Assembly (NCBI GenBank): GCA_020849615.1
Contig: JADLFW010000010.1
Span: 110,303 to 174,302, forward strand
Source of the DNA: Phycisphaerales bacterium
GTDB taxonomy: Bacteria > Planctomycetota > Phycisphaerae > Phycisphaerales > UBA1924
Length of the DNA: 64,000 bases
Reading direction: 5' to 3'
A program made the position numbers and the translations under genes. Below are positions 31,560 to 39,891 of the stretch, piece by piece (position 1 is the stretch's first letter; every line of letters begins with the position of its first letter). A model generated the notes under the pieces. That model did no database searches and was not told the DNA's origin. It saw only the letters and a program-made list of their open reading frames with translations.

Positions 31560-32849
31560 TTGCCGTACACGCTGAAACCGGATGATGGCCTAGGGGTTGA
31601 TGCGGAGTCGATCGAGTACCTGTCGGAGCACGTGGACACGGGCGACCGGTGGGTCCTGAACTTCGGCCCGCAGCACCCGGCGACGCACACGACGCTGCGT
31701 CTGGTGCTGGAGCTGGACGGGGAGCGGATCGCGCGGTGCACGCCGCACATCGGCTATTTGCACTCGGGGTTCGAGAAGCTGGGTGAGCACCTGGACTTCA
31801 ACCAGTACGTGACGATCGTGTCGCGGATGGACTACCTGTCGCCGATCCACAACGACATCACGTGGCACCTGGCGGTGGAGAAGCTCTTCGGGATCGACAT
31901 CACGCCGCGGTGCAAGGCGGTGCGGACGATCCTGAACGAGCTGGCGCGGATCCAGAACCACCTGCTGTGCGTGGGTGCGGCGGGGCTGGACCTGGGGGCG
32001 TTCACGGCGTTCCTGTACCTGTTCAATCCGCGCGAGAAGATCTACGACATCATCGAGTACCTCTCGGGGCAGCGCTTCCACCCGGACTACACGCGGGTGG
32101 GCGGCATGATGCAGGAGATCCCCGATGAGGAGGTCTTCAAGCGGATGGTGAAGGATTTCATCCACCGCGACCTGTCGCAGGCGATCAAGGACACCCTGGA
32201 CCTGGTGGAGCGCAACCGCATCTTCATCGACCGTACCCGGGGGATCGGGATCCTGACGAAGGCCGAGGCGATGGCGTGGTCGATCTCCGGGCCGATGGCC
32301 CGGGCCAGCGGCGTGCGCCGCGATCTGCGGAAGGACAGCCCGTACCTGTGCTACGCGGACAACTGGGATGGGCAGGGGGCGGAGGCGGTGAAGTTCGGGG
32401 TGCCGGTGTGCGAGGAAGGGGACTGCTACGCGCGGTTCCTGGTGCGGGTGGAAGAGATGCGGCAGTCGGTGAAGATCATCGACCAGCTGATCGACAGCAT
32501 CCCCAAGGGGCCGATGGATGCGTTCGCCGATTCGAAGATGGTCAAGCCGGCCAAGAGCGATGTGTACGGCTCGATCGAGGGGCTGATCCAGCACTTCGAG
32601 CTGATCATGACCAACCGGGGCTGGACGCCCCCGACCGCCGAGTGCTACGGGGCCAACGAGGGGCCCAACGGCGAGCAGGGGTTTTACATCGTTTCCGATG
32701 GCGGGCCGCGGGCCTGGCGCGTCAAGACGCGGCCCGCGTGCTTCATCAACTACCAGGTGATGCAGAAGCTGACCGAGGGGCACATGCTGGCGGATGTGCC
32801 GGCGGTGCTGGGGAGCATCAACGTGGTGGCGGCGGAGCTGGACCGGTGA
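31560..32849 (+). CDS. nuoD: NADH-quinone oxidoreductase subunit D
   Basis: 429 residues. NuoD is the 49-kDa subunit of complex I; with NuoB it forms the quinone site at the peripheral arm/membrane junction. Seen: VLNFGPQHPATHTTLRLVLELDGE (usual ATHGVLR changed), HIGYLHSGFEKLGE, QNHLLCVGAAGLDLGA, DYTRVGGMMQEIPD, and the C-terminal ADVPAVLGSINVVAAELDR. The start is a TTG at 31560, about 35 residues before the conserved block, with AAAGGG upstream. No other nuo gene lies next to it, so complex I genes are scattered or it serves a smaller complex. The stop overlaps the next gene by 4 bases (GTGA). Confidence 0.93.
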   Translation: MPYTLKPDDGLGVDAESIEYLSEHVDTGDRWVLNFGPQHPATHTTLRLVLELDGERIARCTPHIGYLHSGFEKLGEHLDFNQYVTIVSRMDYLSPIHNDITWHLAVEKLFGIDITPRCKAVRTILNELARIQNHLLCVGAAGLDLGAFTAFLYLFNPREKIYDIIEYLSGQRFHPDYTRVGGMMQEIPDEEVFKRMVKDFIHRDLSQAIKDTLDLVERNRIFIDRTRGIGILTKAEAMAWSISGPMARASGVRRDLRKDSPYLCYADNWDGQGAEAVKFGVPVCEEGDCYARFLVRVEEMRQSVKIIDQLIDSIPKGPMDAFADSKMVKPAKSDVYGSIEGLIQHFELIMTNRGWTPPTAECYGANEGPNGEQGFYIVSDGGPRAWRVKTRPACFINYQVMQKLTEGHMLADVPAVLGSINVVAAELDR

Positions 32850-32986
32850 AACTCGGGCGGGCCATCGTCGCCGGGGCGGCGATCATCGGCGCGGTGCTGC
32901 TGATCCTGTCGGCGGGGTGCGGGACCTACCGGGACAACACGAGCGAGCTGTGGGATCAGCGGGTGGAGGACGGCCGGCCCGGCTGA
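32846..32986 (+). CDS. Tiny lipoprotein overlapping nuoD
   Basis: 46 residues from a GTG that overlaps the nuoD stop. The sequence is a hydrophobic signal (AIVAGAAIIGAVLLILSAGC) with a lipobox SAGC at about residue 25, followed by only 21 polar residues (Tyr, Arg, Asp, Trp, Glu). Such short lipoproteins occur as assembly or entericidin-like proteins, but no family is recognised. The overlap implies translation coupled to nuoD. Confidence 0.6.
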   Translation: MKLGRAIVAGAAIIGAVLLILSAGCGTYRDNTSELWDQRVEDGRPG

Positions 32987-33045
32987 ACCGGGGGACCGAG
33001 CTTTCGCATCGTCGCCGCGGGCCGCAGGGCAAGGAGTGATCGAAC

Positions 33046-33459
33046 GTGATTCGAGCGAAGTCCATCACAGCGCGCCCGCGGACCGGTGCACTGCTCCTGG
33101 CGGTGATCCCGTTCCTTGTCGGCTGCAACGCCGAGTACACCGTGAAGGTGCACAACGAGGGGCAGCGGCCCGTGCGGGTGCGGCTGATCCAGGACCGGGT
33201 CGTGGAGGACCCCGCCACGCTGGCGAGCGCGCAGGTGGCGCCGGGTCGGCAGGCGACGCTGGGCCCGGTGAAGGTCCCGATGACCGATGATGTCAGTCTT
33301 GAAGTAGATGCCGGGGAGATGGGGATTCCGGCGGGGAAGCAGCGGTTGTCGTCCGGGGTGAGCGAGTACCGCGTGGGCGCGGCGGGCGAGATGACCTGGG
33401 GCCCGCCGCCGATCTCGGAAGTCGAGCGGCAGGCCCGGCCGGCGGATGGCGGAAAGTAG
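33046..33459 (+). CDS. Small lipoprotein of unknown function
   Basis: 137 residues, GTG start with AAGGAG 9 nt upstream. The lipobox is VGC (Cys at about residue 27). The mature part looks all-beta (YTVKVHNEGQRPVRVRLIQD and further strands), and ends in a Pro/Arg-rich tail. It resembles the small beta-rich lipoprotein at 16844-17254 in plan. Same strand as nuoD and the tiny lipoprotein, 59 bases after the latter. Confidence 0.7.
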   Translation: MIRAKSITARPRTGALLLAVIPFLVGCNAEYTVKVHNEGQRPVRVRLIQDRVVEDPATLASAQVAPGRQATLGPVKVPMTDDVSLEVDAGEMGIPAGKQRLSSGVSEYRVGAAGEMTWGPPPISEVERQARPADGGK

Positions 33460-33762
33460 AGCGGGCCCGGGTGTGCAGGGCGGAGTTGCTCGGGCGGTCC
33501 CCGGGGTTCTGTCGAGGGAAGCGGCCCCGGGCCTTCCGCGGCGGGGCGGAGTCTTTACAATGCGGTCGGGAGGTCGGGCCCGTCCGGAGGTTGGGCCCGG
33601 GCCGGGCGCGCGCCGGGTTCGGGGGAGCGCTCGGGCGGGTCCTGGGTGGCTCCTGGGTGGGGTGCCGGCGGGCGGTCGCCCGCGGCCGGGCCTCGGGGTA
33701 CGGTTGAACAGTCCGCGGCGGCCCGGGTGTGACGGGCCACGGCGGCGTGGAGGTGTTTGGCT
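33460..33762. other. GC-rich leader region of the EF-G-like gene
   Basis: These 303 bases hold a TACAAT -10 box at 33556-33561 and then about 195 bases of very GC-rich, repetitive sequence (for example GGGTCCTGGGTGGCTCCTGG). No gene, tRNA or known riboswitch core is recognised; the long leader could be structured. Confidence 0.5.
33556..33561 (+). promoter_or_regulatory. TACAAT -10 box upstream of the EF-G-like gene
   Basis: TACAAT is a near-consensus -10 hexamer in an otherwise GC-rich spacer. It would give a leader of roughly 195 bases. No matching -35 hexamer is obvious. Confidence 0.45.
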
Positions 33763-35838
33763 ATGGCGGTACGCAGCCCTTCGGACATCCGCAACATCGT
33801 GCTGGTCGGCAGCGCTCATTCCGGCAAGACCACCCTCACCGAGCGACTGCTGTTCGCCACCGGCGCCATCAAGCGGATGGGCACCGTGCAGGAGGGCAAC
33901 ACCGTCAGCGATTACACGCAGGAGGAGCGCGAGCACCAGCACAGCCTCCAGCCCGCGATCGTGCACTTTGAGTACGAGAACCACGAGGTCAGCATCATCG
34001 ACACGCCGGGGCTGGCCGACTTCATCGGGCACGCCATCGCCTGCTTCCCCGCGGCCGAGACCGTCGCGGTGGTGGTGGATGCGCTGCGGGGGGTCGACAG
34101 CACGATCCGCCGGCTGATGGCGGTCGGCGAGGAGCGCAAGCTCCCGCGCATGATCGTGATCAACAAGATCGACGAATCGGCGGTCAACCTGCCGGCGCTG
34201 GTGGAGAGCATCCGGGAGACGTTCGGCGCGATCTGCCTGCCGATCAACCTGCCGACCGAGGGCGGCAGGAAGGTGATCAACGTCTTCGAGCACGACGGGA
34301 AGGATGCGCTGGGCGACAAAACCGATTTCTCCAGCGTCCACGAGGCCCACCAGAAGATCTACGAGCAGGTCGTCGAGGTGGATGAGAACCTGATGGGCGA
34401 GTACCTCGAGAAGGGTGACAAGCTCGACCCCGAGAGGCTGCACAACGCCTTCGAGAAGGCGCTGGAGCAGGGCCACCTGATCCCGATCTGCTTCTGCTCG
34501 GCCAAGACCGGCGCGGGGATCGACGACCTGCTGCACGTTTTCGCCAGCCTGTGCCCCAGCCCGCTGGAGGTGCACCCCTCGGAGTTCCTGAAGCGATCCT
34601 CGCCCGAGGGCGAGGAGCAGGATTACTACCCCGATTCGGACCCCAACGGGAAGGTGCTGGCCCACCTGTTCAAGGTCACCAGCGACCCCTTCGTCGGCAA
34701 GCTGGGGATCTTCCGCGTGCAGCAGGGCACGGTGAAGGTCCGGGCCGACCTCTTCATTGATGAGCAGAAGAAAGCGCTGCGGATCGGCCACCTCTTCCGG
34801 CTGCAGGGCAAGGACCACGTCGAGGTGCAGGAGCTGGGCCCGGGCCAGATCGGCGCGGTCTCCAAGATCGAGGAGGTCCACTTCAACGGCGTGCTGCACG
34901 ACAGCCACGAGCTGGACTCGGTGCGCCTGCGCCCGCTGCCGCTCCCCAAGCCGATGTACGGGCTGGCGGTCGAGCTGAAGAACCACGCCGACGAAGCCAA
35001 GTTCTCGGGGGCTGCGCACAAGCTGATGGCGGAGGACCCCTGCTTCGTGCTGGAGCGGATCGGCGCGACGAACCAGACCGTGATGCGCGGGCTGGGCGAG
35101 CTGCACCTGCGGATCATCATCGAGAAGTTCCACCACCAGTACGGGATCGAGCTGAACACCAGCCCGCCCAAGGTCGCGTACAAGGAGACGATCACGGCCA
35201 AGGCCGACGGCCACCACCGCCACAAGAAGCAGACGGGCGGCGCGGGGCAGTTCGGTGAGGTCTACCTGCGGATCGAGCCGCTGCCGGCGGACCATCCCGA
35301 CGGGTTCGAGTTCGCCAGCGAGGTCGTGGGCGGCAGCGTGCCGCGGCAGTACTGGCCCGCGGTGGAGAAGGGCGTGCGGCAGGTGATCCTGGAGGGCGCG
35401 ATCGCCGGCTACCCGATGTTCGGGATCCGCTGCGCGATCTACGACGGCAAGTACCACGATGTGGACAGCAAGGAGATCGCGTTCATCACCGCGGGGCGCA
35501 AGGCGTTCATCGACGCGGTGCAGAAGGCCCGGCCCAAGCTGCTGGAGCCGTACGTGATCGTGGAGATCACCGCGCCCAGCAAGTACATGGGCGACATCGC
35601 GGGGCATCTCTCGACGAAGCGCGGGCGGGTGCAGGACTCGCAGCTGCTCTCGGGGGACCAGTGCCTGGTGCGCGCGGTGGCCCCGCTGGGGGAGCTGCAG
35701 AACTACTCCAACGAGCTCAAGAGCATGACGGGCGGCGCGGGCAGTTTCTCGATGGATTACAGCCACGATGAGGCGACGCCCGCGCACATCCAGCAGGCCG
35801 TGATCGCGGCGTACAAGCCCAGGGCTGAGCAGGAATAA
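33763..35838 (+). CDS. Elongation factor G-like translational GTPase
   Basis: 691 residues with the full EF-G domain order: G domain (VGSAHSGKTTLTERLL P-loop; NKID; SAKTGAG), domain II, domain III, IV and V (SKYMGDIAGHLSTKRGRV, ELKSMTGGAGSFSMDYSHDE). The switch-II motif reads DTPGLADF where EF-G has DTPGHVDF, so the catalytic His is missing, and switch I reads QEEREHQHSLQP. Both features mark the EF-G-like paralogue group rather than the main EF-G, with an uncertain role in translation. The ATG at 33763 has GGAGG 9 nt upstream; a TTG at 33757 is in frame but too close. Confidence 0.9.
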   Translation: MAVRSPSDIRNIVLVGSAHSGKTTLTERLLFATGAIKRMGTVQEGNTVSDYTQEEREHQHSLQPAIVHFEYENHEVSIIDTPGLADFIGHAIACFPAAETVAVVVDALRGVDSTIRRLMAVGEERKLPRMIVINKIDESAVNLPALVESIRETFGAICLPINLPTEGGRKVINVFEHDGKDALGDKTDFSSVHEAHQKIYEQVVEVDENLMGEYLEKGDKLDPERLHNAFEKALEQGHLIPICFCSAKTGAGIDDLLHVFASLCPSPLEVHPSEFLKRSSPEGEEQDYYPDSDPNGKVLAHLFKVTSDPFVGKLGIFRVQQGTVKVRADLFIDEQKKALRIGHLFRLQGKDHVEVQELGPGQIGAVSKIEEVHFNGVLHDSHELDSVRLRPLPLPKPMYGLAVELKNHADEAKFSGAAHKLMAEDPCFVLERIGATNQTVMRGLGELHLRIIIEKFHHQYGIELNTSPPKVAYKETITAKADGHHRHKKQTGGAGQFGEVYLRIEPLPADHPDGFEFASEVVGGSVPRQYWPAVEKGVRQVILEGAIAGYPMFGIRCAIYDGKYHDVDSKEIAFITAGRKAFIDAVQKARPKLLEPYVIVEITAPSKYMGDIAGHLSTKRGRVQDSQLLSGDQCLVRAVAPLGELQNYSNELKSMTGGAGSFSMDYSHDEATPAHIQQAVIAAYKPRAEQE

Positions 35839-35868
35839 TCGCGGCCCGGGCCGGCCCGCCCGCCGTGG

Positions 35869-35874
35869 TATGCT
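35869..35874 (+). promoter_or_regulatory. TATGCT -10 box of the ankyrin gene
   Basis: TATGCT 48 bases before the ankyrin-protein start, in the 84-base gap after the EF-G-like gene. Confidence 0.4.
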
Positions 35875-35922
35875 GACCGGCGGGATCCGGGGCCCCGCGC
35901 CGGGTTGACCGGGAGGTGACCG

Positions 35923-36855
35923 ATGTCCGAAAAGCGTCCGGTGTCGCTGCTGGTGACGGTGCTGGGGCTGTTCGGCCTGGGCGGGCTGATGTACTACGGC
36001 ATCGACCGGCTGTCGAGCGACATGCCCGGGGCGGCGGATGTGCAGAGCCCCAACTCCACCACGCTGTACGTGGCGGCCTCCTCGGGCGACATCGAGGCGA
36101 TCCGCCGCGAGATCCAGCGCGGCGCCGCGGTTGATGAGATCTCGCCGTCGGAGATGGGCCGGGGCGGGATGACCGCGCTCATGGCCGCCGCCGCCGCGGG
36201 GAAGGCCGAGGCCGTCAAGGCGCTGCTCGCCGCGGGCTCCAAGCCCAACACCCGCTCCAAGGACGGCAAGACCGCCCTCATGTACGCCTCGCTCTACGCC
36301 GACGCCGCCACCGTCCGGGCCCTGCTCGACGCCGGCGCCCAGTACGACGCCCGCTCCGATGACCAGTGGACCAGCCTGATGTTCGCCGCCAACCGCGGCG
36401 ACCCCGGGGCCCTCGAGGCCATCATCGCCGCGGGCGCCAACGTTGACGCCAAGAACAAGTGGGGCCAGACGGCGCTCATGGCCGCGACCCGCGCGGGCGA
36501 CACCGCCAAGGTCAAGGCCCTGCTCGCCGCCGGCGCCAGCATCAACGTCGCCGACAACTCCGGCGAGACCGCCCTCTCGATCGCCGCCGCGGGCGGAGAT
36601 GACACCCCCGCGCCGCTCCTCGAAGCCCTGCTGGCCGCCAAGCCCGACCTGCGGCTGGCCAACACCGAGGGGGTCACCGCGCTCATGCGGGCCGCCGACC
36701 GCGGCGACCAGTCCAAGGTCATCACCCTCCTCAACGCCGGCGCGCCCGCCGGCGCCAAGGACCACAACGGCTGGACCGCGCTCGACTGGGCCAAGGCCCG
36801 CGGCGATGATCAGGGGCTCGCCGCCGCCCGGGTGCTGGAGCAGGCCGCGAAGTGA
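35923..36855 (+). CDS. Membrane-anchored ankyrin-repeat protein
   Basis: 310 residues, GGGAGG 6 nt before the ATG. An N-terminal membrane anchor (about 8-27) is followed by about seven ankyrin repeats of about 33 residues (for example GMTALMAAAAAGKAEAVKAL, KTALMYASLYADAATVRALL, WTSLMFAANRGDPGALEAII, QTALMAATRAGDTAKVKALL). These are protein-binding scaffolds; the domain would face the periplasm if the anchor is uncleaved. The repeats are very regular and strongly coded with GCC/GCG. Partner unknown. Confidence 0.88.
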   Translation: MSEKRPVSLLVTVLGLFGLGGLMYYGIDRLSSDMPGAADVQSPNSTTLYVAASSGDIEAIRREIQRGAAVDEISPSEMGRGGMTALMAAAAAGKAEAVKALLAAGSKPNTRSKDGKTALMYASLYADAATVRALLDAGAQYDARSDDQWTSLMFAANRGDPGALEAIIAAGANVDAKNKWGQTALMAATRAGDTAKVKALLAAGASINVADNSGETALSIAAAGGDDTPAPLLEALLAAKPDLRLANTEGVTALMRAADRGDQSKVITLLNAGAPAGAKDHNGWTALDWAKARGDDQGLAAARVLEQAAK

Positions 36856-36906
36856 TCGAAGCTTTCAGCCCGGTACCGGCCCCCGGGGGGGCGTGAAGGA
36901 CGTCCC

Positions 36907-37293
36907 ATGAGCACCGGCCCCGCCCACGTTCCTCCCCGAGAGCGATTCGCGCACCCGGCGCTGATCACAGACCTGGCCCGGCTCGCGGCCGAGCTGCGGC
37001 GCCAGCCCGGCGCGGGCGGCCATCGGCAGCAGGTCATCTACCGCCACGGGGCCCTGACGTGCGCCCTGTTCGTCTTCGAGGCGGACGGGCTGCTCGCCGA
37101 TCACCGGGCCGCCGGGACGGTCACGATCCAGGGGCTCGATGGCGAGCTGGAGGTGGTGGTTGAGGGGACGACGCACACACTGCGTCCCGGCGTGATCATC
37201 ACCTTGGCTCCGGGAGTTCCCCACGAGATCCGCGCGCCCCGGCCCGGCGCGATGGTCCTGCACGTCGGGCTCGAGCGTCCGCCCGGCGGCTGA
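36907..37293 (+). CDS. Cupin-domain protein
   Basis: 128 residues, one cupin barrel: GALTCALFVFEADGLLADHRAAGTVTIQGLDGELEVVVEG forms motif 1 (here with only one His, so metal binding is incomplete) and GVIITLAPGVPHEIRAP motif 2 with the GVPH typical of the family. Role unknown: small cupins of this kind include sugar-binding and dioxygenase-like proteins and stress-related repressor partners. AAGGA lies 6 nt before the ATG. Confidence 0.82.
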   Translation: MSTGPAHVPPRERFAHPALITDLARLAAELRRQPGAGGHRQQVIYRHGALTCALFVFEADGLLADHRAAGTVTIQGLDGELEVVVEGTTHTLRPGVIITLAPGVPHEIRAPRPGAMVLHVGLERPPGG

Positions 37294-37339
37294 GGCCGCG
37301 AGGTCAGTCGCCCCGCAGTTTCCGGGCAGCTCAGAACTG

Positions 37340-37681
37340 TCAGGCGGTCTGGAGGTCGAAGACCTCTTCCATGACGGCCCACCACTCGCCCGGACGGGCC
37401 CCGGGGGTCCGCTGCTGGAACGTGCGCATGAGCGAATCCCACGCGGCGCACCGGGGCTGCGTAGCGGTGTATTTCTGGAAGTCGCGTGCCGGATCGAAGT
37501 CGTCGGGCGCCTCGAAGTACATGAACAGCCGGTTTCCCGACAGGAAGATCTTCATCTTCGTGATGCCGTTGGCCCGGAGGGCGGCGAGGACCTCCGGGTA
37601 CACGTTCCGGTGGTAGGCCCGGTAGGCCTCGATCACGGCGGGATCGTCCTTCAAATCCAGCGCCTGCGCGAACGACTTCAT
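37340..37681 (-). CDS. L-rhamnose/L-fucose mutarotase-family protein (RhaM-like)
   Basis: 113 residues, GGGAG upstream of the ATG. Seen: AYHRNVYPEVLAALRANGI with the conserved Tyr-His pair, MKIFLSGNRLFMYFE, and a C-terminal MEEVFDLQ, the signature of the RhaM/DUF718 family, which interconverts anomers of 6-deoxysugars. In this place, divergent from a sugar-uptake cassette and upstream of L-fucokinase, the substrate is more likely fucose than rhamnose, but that is inference. Confidence 0.85.
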   Translation of the reverse strand: MKSFAQALDLKDDPAVIEAYRAYHRNVYPEVLAALRANGITKMKIFLSGNRLFMYFEAPDDFDPARDFQKYTATQPRCAAWDSLMRTFQQRTPGARPGEWWAVMEEVFDLQTA

Positions 37682-37782
37682 TCTCCGGCTCCCTTCCCGC
37701 GCCCCGGGAGACTCCCTCCCGCGCGGCCCGTCTGGTACCTTACCAGCCGGGCCCGGCCCGGGCCCAAGGGAGTTGACCCCGC

Positions 37783-38877
37783 GTGCGACCGATTTCAATC
37801 TGCTGCGCCGCCATCCTGCTGGGCCTGTCCGCGCTGACGGGCTGCGATCGCAAGCCCGAACCGCCCCCCGCTGCCGCCGCCGGGCCGGGCCCGGCCGCGG
37901 CCGGTGCCCCCGCGGCGGCCGATGCCCCCGCGGCGGCTGCGCCCGCGGCGCCGACCGTGCCCGCCGGGCCCGCGCTGCGGATCGCGGTCGTGCCCAAGGG
38001 CACGACGCACGAGTACTGGAAGTCGATCCACGCCGGCGCCAAGCAGGCGGAGCGTGAGCTGGGCGGCATCCAGGTCACGTTCCGCGGCCCGGAGAAGGAG
38101 GATGACCGCGACCAGCAGATCTCGCTGGTGCAGAACCTCATCAGCGCCAAGTACGATGCGATCGTCCTGGCGCCGCTTGATGACCGCGCCCTGGTTGCGC
38201 CCGTGAAGCAGGCCGCGGCCGCGAAGATCCCGGTGGTGATCATGGATTCGGGGCTGCGGGCCGATCAGGGCACGGATTACATCTCGTTCGTCGCGACCGA
38301 CAACGAGAAGGGCGGAACGCTCGCGGGCCGCAAGCTCGGCGAGCTGCTGGGCGGCACGGGGAAGGTGCTGCTGCTGCGGTACCAGGAGGGTTCGGCGAGC
38401 ACGGCCCTGCGCGAGAAGGGCTTCGTGGATGCGATCCGGGGCTTCAAGGACATCCAGCTCGTGGATCCCGGACGTTACGCCGGCGCCACGCGGGCCACGG
38501 CCCAGGAGGCGGCGGAGAACCTGCTCGCCGCCAACACCGACATCGCGGGCGTGTTCTGCCCCAACGAGTCGAGCACGTTCGGCATGATGCTGGCTTTGCG
38601 GTCGCGCGGGCTGGCCGGCAAGGTGAAGTTCATCGGGTTCGATGCCAGCCCGGAACTCGTGGATGCCATGCGGAAGAGCGAGATCCACGGGCTGGTGGTG
38701 CAGAACCCCATCCGGATGGGCTACCTCGCGGTGAAGGCCGCGGCCGATCACCTGCGCGGCCAGAAGGTTGAGGCGAGGATCGACACGGGGGTCGGCATCG
38801 TCACGCCCGATTCGATGGACACACCCGAGAACAAGCAGCTCCTCTCGCCCGACCTCAAGGCGCTGCTGGGCTCCTGA
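37783..38877 (+). CDS. Sugar ABC transporter substrate-binding lipoprotein
   Basis: 364 residues, GTG start. Signal with lipobox LTGC (Cys at about residue 21), then a 30-residue Ala/Pro linker, then a type-I periplasmic binding domain (RIAVVPKGTTHEYWKSIHAGAKQAEREL, APLDDRALVAPVKQA, GFDASPELVDAM), as in ribose/xylose/fucose binding proteins. It should capture a sugar outside the inner membrane and hand it to the permease encoded next. It belongs to the deoxysugar cluster with the mutarotase and FKP. Confidence 0.9.
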   Translation: MRPISICCAAILLGLSALTGCDRKPEPPPAAAAGPGPAAAGAPAAADAPAAAAPAAPTVPAGPALRIAVVPKGTTHEYWKSIHAGAKQAERELGGIQVTFRGPEKEDDRDQQISLVQNLISAKYDAIVLAPLDDRALVAPVKQAAAAKIPVVIMDSGLRADQGTDYISFVATDNEKGGTLAGRKLGELLGGTGKVLLLRYQEGSASTALREKGFVDAIRGFKDIQLVDPGRYAGATRATAQEAAENLLAANTDIAGVFCPNESSTFGMMLALRSRGLAGKVKFIGFDASPELVDAMRKSEIHGLVVQNPIRMGYLAVKAAADHLRGQKVEARIDTGVGIVTPDSMDTPENKQLLSPDLKALLGS

Positions 38878-38889
38878 AGCGGGGGATTC

Positions 38890-39891
38890 TTGGAGGGCGA
38901 GCGCATCAGCCCGGCGTACATCTTCCGGCGCTTTGCGCCGGCGCTGAGTCTTGTGCTGGCCGCGGCGTTCTTCTGGGCGATCGCGCCCGACCGTCCGCTG
39001 TCGGTGATGGATGCGCGGACGATCCTGCTGCAGACGGTGATCGTGGCGACGGTCGCGCTGGGCATGACGATCGTCATGGTCAGCGGGGGCATCGACCTGT
39101 CCGTCGGCTCGGCGGTGGCGCTGTGCGGCGTCGCGGCCGCCAAGGTCATGAAGCCCGACTGGGATCCGGGGCTGATCGGGTGGCAGACCGCTCTGGCCGT
39201 CCTCATCGCGATGGCGACCGGCGCGCTCTGCGGCCTGTACAACGGGCTGCTGGTGACGATGCTGCGATTGCCGCCCTTCATCGTCACGCTGGGAACGCTC
39301 GGCTTCTTCCGCGGCGTCGCCAAGTGGGTCAGCGGCAACTCGCCCGTCTACTCCAAGCCGGGCCGGCTCGAATCCTGGGTCGCGTTCATGCCCCGGCCCG
39401 CCTGGCTCATCGTTGCGCCGGCGGTCTGGATCATGCTGGGCCTTGCGCTCATCGCGGGGCTGTTTCTCCACCGCACTGTGCCGGGCCGCTGGGCCGTCGC
39501 GACAGGCTCTTCTGAAGAAGCCGCCCGCCGCGCTGGCCTGCCGATCAACCGCATCAAGATCATGGTCTACACCATCGGCGGGGTGCTGGTCGGACTGGCG
39601 GGCGCGCTGCAGTTCGCCCGGCTCGGCGGCTCGGGCGACCCGACCGTGCAGGTCGGGCTAGAGCTGAAGGCCGTCGCCGCCGTTGTCATCGGGGGCGCCT
39701 CGCTCTCGGGGGGGCACGCCTCGATCGTCGGCACGCTCTGCGGCGCCCTGCTCATGGCGCTCCTGGACAACCGCTGCACCGCCCTGGGGTGGCCCAACTT
39801 CGTCCAGGAGATGGTGGTGGGGCACATCATCATCATCGCGGTCGCGGTTGATCGCTGGCGGGCCCGCGCGGGCCGGCGGGTCATCGAATGA
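38890..39891 (+). CDS. RbsC-like sugar ABC transporter permease
   Basis: 333 residues, TTG start at 38890 (12-base gap after the binding protein) with GGGGGA just upstream. About ten membrane segments, with the BPD_transp_2/RbsC pattern TIVMVSGGIDLSVGSAVAL, PPFIVTLGTLGFFRGVAKW and FARLGGSGDPTVQVGLELKAVAAVVIGGASLSGG. Normally an RbsA-type double ATPase gene lies between the binding protein and permease; none is present here, so the ATPase must come from elsewhere. The stop overlaps the fkp start. Confidence 0.9.
   Translation: MEGERISPAYIFRRFAPALSLVLAAAFFWAIAPDRPLSVMDARTILLQTVIVATVALGMTIVMVSGGIDLSVGSAVALCGVAAAKVMKPDWDPGLIGWQTALAVLIAMATGALCGLYNGLLVTMLRLPPFIVTLGTLGFFRGVAKWVSGNSPVYSKPGRLESWVAFMPRPAWLIVAPAVWIMLGLALIAGLFLHRTVPGRWAVATGSSEEAARRAGLPINRIKIMVYTIGGVLVGLAGALQFARLGGSGDPTVQVGLELKAVAAVVIGGASLSGGHASIVGTLCGALLMALLDNRCTALGWPNFVQEMVVGHIIIIAVAVDRWRARAGRRVIE

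Noticed and set aside
33568..33762. Riboswitch or leader peptide in the long EF-G-like leader
   Set aside because: No recognised aptamer core and no short open frame with a ribosome-binding site; the region is GC-rich direct repeats only.
31560..35838. Asp codon GAT apparently favoured before G, GAC elsewhere
   Set aside because: Striking in nuoD, but in the EF-G-like gene GAC before G is as frequent as GAT, so it is not a general rule here.
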